DNA of 9,955 bases, from NCBI GenBank assembly GCA_038065435.1, contig JBBTQZ010000061.1, forward strand, positions 1-9,955, written 5' to 3'. Positions 1 to 4,697 of the stretch are shown here, in pieces. Made by a program: the position numbers and the translations under genes. Origin of the DNA: JBBTQZ01 sp038065435 (GTDB taxonomy: Bacteria > Patescibacteriota > Minisyncoccia > Phycocordibacterales > WO2-35-19). Under the pieces are notes generated by a model. The model did not search any database. It was not told where the DNA came from and saw only the letters and a program-made list of their open reading frames with translations. How positions within the stretch are numbered: position 1 is the first letter of the stretch; every line of letters begins with the position of its first letter.

Positions 1-19
1 AGGGCGGTCTTTCTTTTTA
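1..19 (+). terminator. Possible right half of an intrinsic terminator cut by the window edge
   Basis: The window opens with a GC-rich run (AGGGCGGTC) followed at once by TTTCTTTTT. This is the pattern of the descending arm and U-tract of a rho-independent terminator whose left arm would lie before base 1. The matching arm is not visible, so this is an inference. Confidence 0.3.
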
Positions 20-54
20 CCCAAATTTCAATAGAATCAACCTATGCTCGCCAT

Positions 55-78
55 TCATTCTCCATTTTTGGAGAATGA
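55..78. promoter_or_regulatory. Putative ArsR-family operator, site 1 (perfect palindrome)
   Basis: This is a perfect 9-bp inverted repeat, TCATTCTCC (55-63) and GGAGAATGA (70-78), with a 6-nt A/T spacer. The same motif recurs at 1019-1042 and 1379-1402 around an ArsR-type regulator gene. It overlaps the -35 position of the likely phosphatase promoter, so a bound regulator would be expected to repress that gene. Binding is inferred and not demonstrated. Confidence 0.65.
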
Positions 79-97
79 TCTGTCAATTTGCTAAAAT
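68..97 (+). promoter_or_regulatory. Putative promoter of the histidine phosphatase gene
   Basis: An extended -10 element, TG-C-TAAAAT, lies at 89-97, with a weak -35 candidate TTGGAG at 68-73 (spacer 18). The -35 lies inside operator site 1. The expected transcription start near 104 gives a leader of about 40 nt containing AAAGGA (131-136), 7 nt before the ATG at 144. Confidence 0.5.
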
Positions 98-143
98 ATG
101 CTGAGTGTGTTTGAATTAAATATAGAAAAGAAAGGACAGTAAC

Positions 144-770
144 ATGCTCAAAATCTACATTGCTAGGCACGGCCAAGACGAAGACAACGCAAATGGCATT
201 CTGAACGGCCATCGAGACACAAAGCTCACAGCAATCGGTGAACAACAAGCGCTCGATCTCGCGCTTGCTATCAATAGTGCGAGGTTAAAATTTGATGCTA
301 TATACTCCTCGCCTTTGCAACGAGCTCGGACAACTGCAGGCATTATCATTTGCGAAATTGAAAGTGATGTTTGGATGCAATGGGAACCTAACCCTCTTCT
401 GATCGGGAGAGATTTCGGAGTGATGACTGGTAAGCCGGTGAAAGACATCTGCTCACTATGCGAGCCGGATGTGATCAAAACCGAAACTATCACTTACTTC
501 CTCTCTCCGGAAGGCGCGGAAACATTTCCGCAACTCATGGACAGGGCGAAACTTCTGCTCGCTGAAATTCGGGCAATAAGAAGCGACGGAAATGTGCTTC
601 TCGTAACTCATGGCGACATGGGCAAAATGATCTTCGCATCGTATTACGGATTGGAATGGAGAGATGTGCTCACCATGTTCCATTTCGGCAACTCCGAACT
701 ACTGCTTTTGTCGGAAGATTGCAAACCCGAAGAGGCACATCTGGTTCGGATCAAACAGTTCAACCACTAA
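144..770 (+). CDS. Histidine phosphatase superfamily protein (phosphoglycerate-mutase-like, branch 1)
   Basis: This 208-residue protein belongs to the histidine phosphatase (dPGM/CobC/SixA-like) superfamily, whose members remove phosphate through a phospho-histidine intermediate. The catalytic RHG motif is at residues 8-10 near the N-terminus. A second conserved arginine sits in YSSPLQRARTTA (54-65), an acidic residue in SPEGAET (121-127), and the second catalytic histidine in VTHGDM (154-159, H156). GRDFGVMTG (88-96) matches the region often written ERDFG-x-x-G in the family. It has no signal peptide or membrane segment, so it is probably cytoplasmic, and its length is normal for the family. 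The start is supported by AAAGGA 7 nt upstream. The substrate cannot be deduced. The gene stands alone between an ArsR-type operator and a strong terminator, which suggests regulated monocistronic expression. By eye it is more GC-rich than leuS or the sigma4/HARE gene, which could indicate separate ancestry. Confidence 0.9.
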   Translation: MLKIYIARHGQDEDNANGILNGHRDTKLTAIGEQQALDLALAINSARLKFDAIYSSPLQRARTTAGIIICEIESDVWMQWEPNPLLIGRDFGVMTGKPVKDICSLCEPDVIKTETITYFLSPEGAETFPQLMDRAKLLLAEIRAIRSDGNVLLVTHGDMGKMIFASYYGLEWRDVLTMFHFGNSELLLLSEDCKPEEAHLVRIKQFNH

Positions 771-776
771 CAACTC

Positions 777-806
777 AAGGGCGACCAGCAATGGTCGCCC
801 TTTTCA
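777..806 (+). terminator. Intrinsic terminator after the histidine phosphatase gene
   Basis: A perfect 10-bp stem, AAGGGCGACC (777-786) with GGTCGCCCTT (793-802), carries a 6-nt loop and runs into TTTTCATTT. It begins 6 nt after the TAA stop. This is a classic rho-independent terminator, and the A-rich 5' flank is short, so it works mainly on the plus strand. Confidence 0.88.
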
Positions 807-985
807 TTTATCCAAATTTTAATTACACTTTCAGTATGGTCATCGATATAGAACTTACTTTAAATAGATTTGGGTTGGGGAAAATAGCTGACAACAAGTT
901 CCAACTGTTTTGCTTTCGGTTTAGTAAATGGCAAATTCCAAACAAGCATTCAATATCCTTTGAAATAAACTGGAAAACAAAAGAT
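807..985. other. Gene-free A+T-rich spacer before the regulator gene
   Basis: This stretch of about 180 bases between the phosphatase terminator and the regulator promoter shows no credible coding region. The open frames crossing it have no ribosome binding site and no recognisable protein character. No strong hairpin or repeat was seen. Confidence 0.5.
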
Positions 986-1013
986 TTGAAAAATAGATAA
1001 GATAAGATAAAAT
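986..1013 (+). promoter_or_regulatory. Putative promoter of the ArsR-type regulator, with a pentanucleotide repeat in its spacer
   Basis: TTGAAA (986-991) and TAAAAT (1008-1013) are 16 bp apart, a plausible sigma-70 promoter. The spacer consists mostly of a tandem 5-bp repeat: AGATA three times at 995-1009, then AAATA. The predicted start site near 1020 falls within operator site 2, which suggests autorepression. Confidence 0.5.
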
Positions 1014-1017
1014 AAGA

Positions 1018-1043
1018 CTCATTCTCCCAAAACGGAGGATGAG
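1018..1043. promoter_or_regulatory. Putative ArsR-family operator, site 2 (overlaps the regulator gene start)
   Basis: CTCATTCTCC (1018-1027) and GGAGGATGAG (1034-1043) form 10-bp arms around a 6-nt spacer with one G/T mismatch. The right arm contains both GGAGG and the ATG at 1039. Bound protein would block the transcription start, and the RNA hairpin could hide the start codon. It matches site 1 in arm sequence and spacing. Confidence 0.65.
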
Positions 1044-1356
1044 AAACAAAGTAATAGATGAACAAATTAAAAGAATGAACTTATTTAAGAAGGAAAAAGA
1101 ATTGATAAAGACGCTTAGAATATTTAATAACAAGCATAGATTGGCTATACTCGTCTTTCTAAAAGAGAAGGGCGAGAAATCCGTGGGTCAAATCGCCGAT
1201 CACTTAGAAGTGCCGTTCAACACCGTATCAAAAAACTTGTTGTATTTGGCTAGAGTGGGGGTATTAAGTAGGCGCTATGATACTCCTTTTATCCTGTATA
1301 AAATTTCCACTTCGCTCCCCAAACACGAGAGCATAATAATTAGAGAACTGATCTGA
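1039..1356 (+). CDS. ArsR-family winged-helix transcriptional regulator
   Basis: This small (105 aa) winged helix-turn-helix regulator should be a dimeric DNA-binding repressor in the cytoplasm. FNNKHRLAILVFLKEKG (residues 29-45) is the typical ArsR first-helix region. The helix-turn-helix is about 48-68 (SVGQIADHLEVPFNTVSKNL), and the wing is VGVLSRRYDTPFILYKIS (73-90). The protein has no cysteine, so the classic ELCVCD-type metal sensing of ArsR/SmtB is impossible. The signal could be another ligand or none. The start is uncertain: GGAGG directly abuts the ATG at 1039, with no room for normal Shine-Dalgarno spacing. The ATG at 1075 (residue 13) is an alternative that keeps the whole domain. 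Three copies of a likely operator surround the gene, so autoregulation and control of the upstream phosphatase are plausible inferences. The gene ends with TGA. Confidence 0.85.
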   Translation: MRNKVIDEQIKRMNLFKKEKELIKTLRIFNNKHRLAILVFLKEKGEKSVGQIADHLEVPFNTVSKNLLYLARVGVLSRRYDTPFILYKISTSLPKHESIIIRELI

Positions 1357-1377
1357 CCCTACCTTACAAATACTGTA

Positions 1378-1403
1378 ATCATTCTCTATTTTAGGAGGAT
1401 GAT
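1378..1403. promoter_or_regulatory. Putative ArsR-family operator, site 3 (downstream of the regulator gene)
   Basis: ATCATTCTCT (1378-1387) and GGAGGATGAT (1394-1403) form 10-bp arms around a 6-nt A/T spacer with two mismatches. It is recognisably the same motif as sites 1 and 2. No convincing gene starts right after it on either strand. TTACAA and TATTTT lie 17 bp apart across it and could be a weak plus-strand promoter. Confidence 0.5.
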
Positions 1404-1455
1404 GTTGGTTTTGATTTCCTAAAAAATTTATAAAAATTCGGATAGATTTTAACTC

Positions 1456-1490
1456 CCACCGCAACACTCAAATTTTGAATGCTATGGTGG
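1456..1490. repeat. Imperfect 35-nt palindrome
   Basis: Seventeen-nt arms starting CCACC and ending GGTGG match at 13 of 17 positions around a central T, and one mismatch is a G/T wobble. It lies downstream of the minus-strand cysteine-rich gene, next to the 1493-1515 hairpin. It may contribute to mRNA 3'-end formation or be a small repeat element. Confidence 0.4.
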
Positions 1491-1492
1491 AA

Positions 1493-1515
1493 GTCCCGAC
1501 AAATTTCGTCGGGAC
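1493..1515 (-). terminator. Hairpin downstream of the minus-strand cysteine-rich gene
   Basis: GTCCCGAC (1493-1500) and GTCGGGAC (1508-1515) form a perfect 8-bp stem with a 7-nt loop, 33 nt past the stop of the gene at 1549-2085. No T-run follows on the minus strand, so it is a weak intrinsic terminator, or an RNA-stabilising hairpin or dispersed repeat. Confidence 0.4.
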
Positions 1516-1548
1516 ACCAACTTGTCATTGGATTTTTGTTAGGAGCGG

Positions 1549-2085
1549 TTAAGTCGCTTTGGCCGGAACGATCTTGAGAAAGCCTGCCTTGAGCAAACCT
1601 TCCGTAAGACGGTCTGGGTTGTGGTTGTCGCAGAGGTCCTGCACATACGGGAAGTGCCAAGTGATGTCCGGAAATACTCGCTTAAGCATCCGCTTGTATT
1701 CCGTCGGGTAGTCACCACAACACGTTGCGTAGACCACGACATTCTTCACCGGCTTTTCTTGGGCCGAGAGAACTGCGTGGAGCCACGACTTGTCGGGTTC
1801 TCCTTTCATCCCCATGCACTTACCCATCGGGAAGTCATCATTGTACTCCTGCCGATCGACTACACCGAGGGTGCCATAACCGGAGCAAGGGCCACAGATG
1901 ACGAAATCCACATCCTTGCCGAAGTCGAGGGAATCGAGAGCAAACAGAGGGGCGGCTTCGCCAATCCGTTCTTCTCGCTTCTTTTGTTCAACGACATCAG
2001 GAATTTTCACTTTGAGATACTCATTCAGGTACCGCAGAAATTCTAGCGGGGTAAATGAACCTTGCATCACGACTCCTAATTCCAT
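1549..2085 (-). CDS. Unrecognised cysteine-rich protein
   Basis: I do not recognise this 178-residue protein. It has six cysteines: C64 and C67 in ICGPCSGYG, C90 in GKCMGM, the pair C122-C123 in YATCCGDYP, and C152. Two hydrophobic beta-like segments (VDFVICGP, NVVVYATCC) each end in cysteines. This could be a metal- or cluster-binding or redox site on an alpha/beta fold, but that is a guess. The N-terminal 55 residues are mostly helical and charged, and no signal peptide or membrane helix is visible. Two starts are possible: the ATG at 2085 with AAAGG 5 nt upstream, or the ATG at 2067 (residue 7) with AGGAG 5 nt upstream. A perfect consensus promoter lies upstream, so the gene is probably well expressed. 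By eye it is more GC-rich than leuS and the sigma4/HARE gene, a possible sign of transfer. Confidence 0.8.
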   Translation of the reverse strand: MELGVVMQGSFTPLEFLRYLNEYLKVKIPDVVEQKKREERIGEAAPLFALDSLDFGKDVDFVICGPCSGYGTLGVVDRQEYNDDFPMGKCMGMKGEPDKSWLHAVLSAQEKPVKNVVVYATCCGDYPTEYKRMLKRVFPDITWHFPYVQDLCDNHNPDRLTEGLLKAGFLKIVPAKAT

Positions 2086-2151
2086 GCCTGCCTTTCGGTC
2101 AGGACTTACTGTGTGAATTCAAAGAACTTTTGCTTTTCAGCCTACCCACCA

Positions 2152-2180
2152 ATTATACACCCTTTGGACTTATTTGTCAA
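2152..2180 (-). promoter_or_regulatory. Consensus sigma-70 promoter for the cysteine-rich gene
   Basis: On the minus strand TTGACA (2180-2175) and TATAAT (2157-2152) match consensus exactly with a 17-bp spacer. The expected start near 2145 gives a leader of about 60 nt carrying a Shine-Dalgarno-like AAAGG before the ATG at 2085. This is the only perfect two-box promoter in the window. Confidence 0.85.
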
Positions 2181-2225
2181 TGAAAATCGAGGTTTGTAAA
2201 TGGTAATCAAAATAAGGCCAATTTG

Positions 2226-2234
2226 TGCTATAAA
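2226..2234 (+). promoter_or_regulatory. Extended -10 promoter of ychF, probably giving a leaderless mRNA
   Basis: TG-C-TATAAA occupies 2226-2234, and only 6 nt separate it from the ATG at 2241. Transcription would therefore start at or next to the A of the start codon. No Shine-Dalgarno sequence is present and no -35 is obvious. Confidence 0.55.
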
Positions 2235-2240
2235 TAGGGC

Positions 2241-3077
2241 ATGGCCAATATTTCTGTAGGAATTGTAGGGTTGCCAAATGTGGGGAAGTCCACATTGTTT
2301 AACGCGCTGACCAAACAGAGTGTACCGGCGGAGAATTATCCGTTTTGTACTATCGATCCGTCTGTAGGAAATATTCCTGTGCCGGATGAACGGCTCGACA
2401 AGCTTTATGAATTTAGCGGTAAGTCGGGCAAGAAAATCCCAGTAGTAGTGGAATTCGTAGACATCGCCGGACTGGTGCAAGGTGCGGCGGAAGGGGAGGG
2501 CTTGGGCAACAAATTCCTCTCTCACATCCGAGAGGTAGATATGATCGCTGAAGTAGTGCGAGTTTTTGAGGACAAGGACATCATTCATGTCGCCGGCAAA
2601 GTAGATCCCCTTTTTGATATTGAAATAATAAATTTGGAATTAGAAAAAGCTGGTCTCAAGAAACCGATTTTATATGTATTGAATACTTCTGCTGTCAGTG
2701 AAAATTTGGAAATTGAAAATTTATTGAAAAATTCTAAATTAGAAATTGAAAATTATGTAACTGTTGATCCGATTTTTGGCACTGGACTTGATAATCTTAT
2801 AAAGAAAGCTTACGAGATGCTCGGGCTCATTACTTTCTTTACTACCGGCAATGATGAAACTAGGGGTTGGACTATAAAAAGAAGGAGCACCGCACCGGAA
2901 GCTGGCCGAGCAATACATAATGATTTCAAAGACAAGTTCATAAGAGCAGAAGTCATAGAATGGGACAAGCTTTTGAAAGCTGGCTCCTATGCCAAGGCGC
3001 GCGAGCAGGGCCTCCTCCGCACCGAAGGCAAGGAGTATGTGGTGCAAGACGGTGATGTCGTAGAGTTCAAAATTTGA
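2241..3077 (+). CDS. ychF: YchF/OLA1-type translation-associated P-loop NTPase, short form lacking the helical domain
   Basis: YchF (OLA1) is an Obg-family P-loop NTPase that binds ribosomes and often prefers ATP. Visible here are the P-loop GLPNVGKST (residues 10-18), the FCTIDP switch region (35-40), DIAGLVQGAAEGEGLGNKFL (74-93) as Walker B/G3 with the family's leucine in place of the catalytic glutamine, and a C-terminal TGS domain (TAPEAGRAIHNDF to EYVVQDGDVVEFKI). The protein has 278 residues against about 360 in the family. The gap is clean: after DIEIINLELEKAG (126-138) it goes straight to KKPILYVLN (140-148), so the helical coiled-coil insertion of about 70 residues is gone with the frame intact. 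The G4 position reads NTSA (148-151) instead of the NxxE/NxxD form, so nucleotide specificity may differ. The gene appears leaderless and ends in TGA. Confidence 0.93.
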   Translation: MANISVGIVGLPNVGKSTLFNALTKQSVPAENYPFCTIDPSVGNIPVPDERLDKLYEFSGKSGKKIPVVVEFVDIAGLVQGAAEGEGLGNKFLSHIREVDMIAEVVRVFEDKDIIHVAGKVDPLFDIEIINLELEKAGLKKPILYVLNTSAVSENLEIENLLKNSKLEIENYVTVDPIFGTGLDNLIKKAYEMLGLITFFTTGNDETRGWTIKRRSTAPEAGRAIHNDFKDKFIRAEVIEWDKLLKAGSYAKAREQGLLRTEGKEYVVQDGDVVEFKI

Positions 3078-3122
3078 AAAATTCTGAACCGAGATCCTGA
3101 GACTACCGAATGGATCGTAGAG

Positions 3123-3146
3123 TTTAAAATATAGCAATATTTTAAA
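3123..3146. repeat. A+T-rich 10-bp inverted repeat
   Basis: TTTAAAATAT (3123-3132) and ATATTTTAAA (3137-3146) are perfect complements around a 4-nt loop. The left arm overlaps the second tail copy, so the stop of that copy lies within the hairpin. Confidence 0.6.
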
Positions 3147-3154
3147 TCCGAGAT

Positions 3155-3180
3155 GCCGGTAATTCTGCAGAATTACCGGC
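3155..3180. repeat. 26-bp perfect palindrome
   Basis: The arm GCCGGTAATTCTG (3155-3167) is followed directly by its exact complement (3168-3180), with no spacer. It sits between tail copies 2 and 3. A spacerless perfect palindrome suggests a dimeric-protein site or recombination target more than a terminator, and no T-tract follows it. Confidence 0.7.
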
Positions 3181-3210
3181 GCGTAGAATTCAAGATTTAG
3201 ACCTAAAAAC

Positions 3211-3236
3211 AGACCAGCGGTGAGGCTGGTCTTTAG
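3211..3236. terminator. Bidirectional intrinsic terminator between ychF and the small minus-strand gene
   Basis: AGACCAGC (3211-3218) and GCTGGTCT (3225-3232) form a perfect 8-bp stem with a 6-nt loop. On the plus strand TTAGTT follows. On the minus strand GTTTTTAGG follows, which is the better U-tract. It lies between convergent genes ending at 3077 and 3260. Confidence 0.8.
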
Positions 3237-3259
3237 TTGAAGAGGATAATTCTTTGGGT

Positions 3260-3598
3260 TCAGATCTTTTGATCTGGTTTTTGAACCAATCCGTCAGAAG
3301 CTTCTGCGCACAATTGACAAAGAATGCCGTGAAGTCTGCGGACATGACTTTCTTTTGAACCCATAGCGCTACTTAGTCTAGAAATTTCAAACTCCAACAC
3401 TTTAGCCATGTTATCCAAACAATCTCCATATAGCTCCTCCTGACTAGATGGAGATACCTTCATAGCTTTTTTGTAGCTACTTGCAATCAGACCTTTGAAG
3501 TACGGCTTCTTTTCCAAGAGTGGCTCACACAATCGGAAAAGTGCCTCAAACTCCTCCCCAAACAAAGTGCTGGTTTCCGTGGCTGATTCCTTGAACAA
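3260..3598 (-). CDS. Small hypothetical helical protein
   Basis: I do not recognise this 112-residue protein. It is predicted by eye to be almost all alpha-helical and soluble, with repeated amphipathic segments (FGEEFEALFRLCEPLLEKKPYFKGL, ELYGDCLDNMAKVLEFEISRL) and scattered cysteines. No signal peptide or membrane segment is seen. The start is set at TTG (3598-3596) because a strong AGGAGG (3610-3605) lies exactly 6 nt before it. A longer frame could begin at GTG 3631, but it has no ribosome binding site and would place AGGAGG inside the coding region. The gene is divergent from the DUF5671-type gene, with about 100 bp between the starts, and convergent with ychF through a shared terminator. 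Function unknown; confidence in its being a real gene rests on the strong ribosome binding site and clean terminator. Confidence 0.72.
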   Translation of the reverse strand: MFKESATETSTLFGEEFEALFRLCEPLLEKKPYFKGLIASSYKKAMKVSPSSQEELYGDCLDNMAKVLEFEISRLSSAMGSKESHVRRLHGILCQLCAEASDGLVQKPDQKI

Positions 3599-3669
3599 TT
3601 TTTGCCTCCTTTCCGCAAAGAAGTTTATCACAAACTATGCTAGAATACCCAATGCAGAGGATAAAAAAT

Positions 3670-3675
3670 TATAAT
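3670..3675 (+). promoter_or_regulatory. Putative -10 element of the DUF5671-type gene
   Basis: A consensus TATAAT lies at 3670-3675, within a short divergent spacer. The predicted start near 3682 gives a leader of about 18 nt before ATG 3700. No convincing -35 is present at 17 bp, and no good Shine-Dalgarno sequence precedes the ATG. Confidence 0.45.
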
Positions 3676-3699
3676 TAATAGGAATCGCGCCGCACTCTA

Positions 3700-4665
3700 A
3701 TGGACGTATCGTGCGACATGATTTCGCTAAATCATATGGAACAAAATCAAAATGTGCTTCCCGCAAAAATGAATGCTCTAGATTTCTTTTTGCATCTTGG
3801 GTCAATCGTGGCTCTTTATGTAGTAGTGGGCAATTTTATAAACCTGCTCTTCCGTATCATAAACAAAAGTTTCCCCGAAGTAGCTTACAATTATTCTTAC
3901 GGTTATTTCGGTAGAAGTGGGGGAGAAATAAGCTTTCCGGTAGCCACTCTTATAATAGTCTTCCCTATATTTATCGTGCTCTCGTCGCTTATAGAAAAGA
4001 CTTATATCCAAAACCCAGACAAAAAACATTTGGGAGTGCGTAAATGGCTCACTTATATCACCCTGTTTATAGCTGGTGTGATCCTTGCAGGGGACTTGGT
4101 GACAGTGCTTTACAAATTTTTAGACGGCCAAGATCTGACGATTGCCTTCTTGCTGAAAGCTTTGGTAGTCCTACTTGTTTCTGGCGCAGTCTTTGGCTTC
4201 TATATGGCTGACATTCGTGACCGTATTTCTATTCGTAGCAGAAAAATCTGGTTCCTAGCGACTAGTTGCTTACTACTCGCCACTATCATTCTTGGGTTTT
4301 CTGTCATCGGTTCGCCAAAAAGCCAACGTCTCTTACGCTTAGATGATCAGAAAATCATAGGGTTACAGGACATACAATGGCAAGTGATCAATTATTGGCA
4401 GACAAACGGTATGATCCCCGAAACGATGCCTAGTTTACAATCAGATTTTAAGTATCAAAAAACCGGCAATCTTACTTTTGAACTATGTACAAATTTTCAC
4501 ATGACAAATATGATGCAAGGTAACCAGATGATGCTACGAACAAGCTACCCAGAAAAAATAGGCTTTATGATGAACCAGAACGACAACTGGCAACATGGGG
4601 CAGGAGAGCATTGCTTCAAGAGAGTAATAGACCCTATACAGTATCCGACGCAAATTAGGGGATAG
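3700..4665 (+). CDS. DUF5671-type five-helix membrane protein with a pilin-like soluble C-terminal domain
   Basis: This 321-residue integral membrane protein has five hydrophobic segments, at about residues 28-52, 79-98, 117-138, 147-171 and 183-204. A polar C-terminal domain follows (205-321). This matches uncharacterised DUF5671-type proteins common in CPR genomes (recognised from memory of the family, not a search). The C-terminal part has the pattern DIQWQVINYWQTNGMIPETMPSL, ELCTNF, then WQHGAGEHCFKRVIDP, in which paired cysteines (C263, C305) suggest an extracytoplasmic disulfide-bonded domain. It resembles the soluble domain of type IV pilin-like proteins, though this is an inference. 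Three in-frame starts are possible: ATG 3700, 3718 and 3736. The last gives MEQNQNVLPAK, a natural-looking cytoplasmic N-terminus. The first is reported because the -10 at 3670 fits it. Function unknown. Confidence 0.82.
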   Translation: MDVSCDMISLNHMEQNQNVLPAKMNALDFFLHLGSIVALYVVVGNFINLLFRIINKSFPEVAYNYSYGYFGRSGGEISFPVATLIIVFPIFIVLSSLIEKTYIQNPDKKHLGVRKWLTYITLFIAGVILAGDLVTVLYKFLDGQDLTIAFLLKALVVLLVSGAVFGFYMADIRDRISIRSRKIWFLATSCLLLATIILGFSVIGSPKSQRLLRLDDQKIIGLQDIQWQVINYWQTNGMIPETMPSLQSDFKYQKTGNLTFELCTNFHMTNMMQGNQMMLRTSYPEKIGFMMNQNDNWQHGAGEHCFKRVIDPIQYPTQIRG

Positions 4666-4695
4666 CCCCCCCCTAACCCTCCCCCAAGGGGAGGG
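4666..4695. repeat. C/G-rich hairpin repeat, copy 1 (also a likely shared terminator)
   Basis: A run of C followed by TAACCC leads into CCCTCCCC (4677-4684), a 3-nt loop and GGGGAGGG (4688-4695). It starts at the base after the stop of the DUF5671-type gene and ends 2 nt before the stop of the converging gene. It shares CCCCCTAACCC with copy 2, which lies in the opposite orientation. Confidence 0.75.
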
Positions 4696-4697
4696 AA

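Larger units (their letters stand above)
3060..3200 (+). repeat. Triplicated 3'-end tail of ychF (three in-frame VEFKI-stop copies)
   Basis: An 18-bp unit encoding V-E-F-K-I-stop occurs at 3060-3077 (the true ychF end, TGA), 3117-3134 (TAG) and 3183-3200 (TAG). Starts are 57 and 66 bp apart, both multiples of three, so all copies share the ychF frame. Copies 2 and 3 also share CCGAGAT (3089-3095 and 3148-3154) and a TACCG just before the tail. No start codon or ribosome binding site supports separate genes. Confidence 0.75.

Noticed and set aside
20..830. Similarity between the start of the window (terminator arm, then CCAAATTTCAAT) and the phosphatase terminator flank (CCAAATTTTAAT at 812-823) as a duplicated module.
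   Set aside because: The shared run is only about 12-15 A+T-rich bases and the distance to the following operator differs greatly (about 34 against 200 bp), so chance is a sufficient explanation.
823..1133. Two hydrophobic minus-strand open frames across the A+T-rich spacer and the regulator gene.
   Set aside because: They overlap a clear ArsR-type gene and the promoter region, lack ribosome binding sites, and consist of F/I/L/S runs typical of the antisense of A+T-rich DNA.
1621..2116. Plus-strand open frames of 72 and 141 codons opposite the cysteine-rich gene.
   Set aside because: They have no ribosome binding site and no protein-like character. The minus-strand frame has a perfect promoter and a good Shine-Dalgarno sequence, so these are antisense shadows.
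3075..3134. Reading TGA as glycine (code 25) would extend YchF through the first stop to the second VEFKI tail.
   Set aside because: The 2.5-kb leuS gene and the other genes contain no internal TGA, which would be expected if TGA were a sense codon. The arsR-like gene also ends at a natural-looking TGA, so the standard bacterial code fits.
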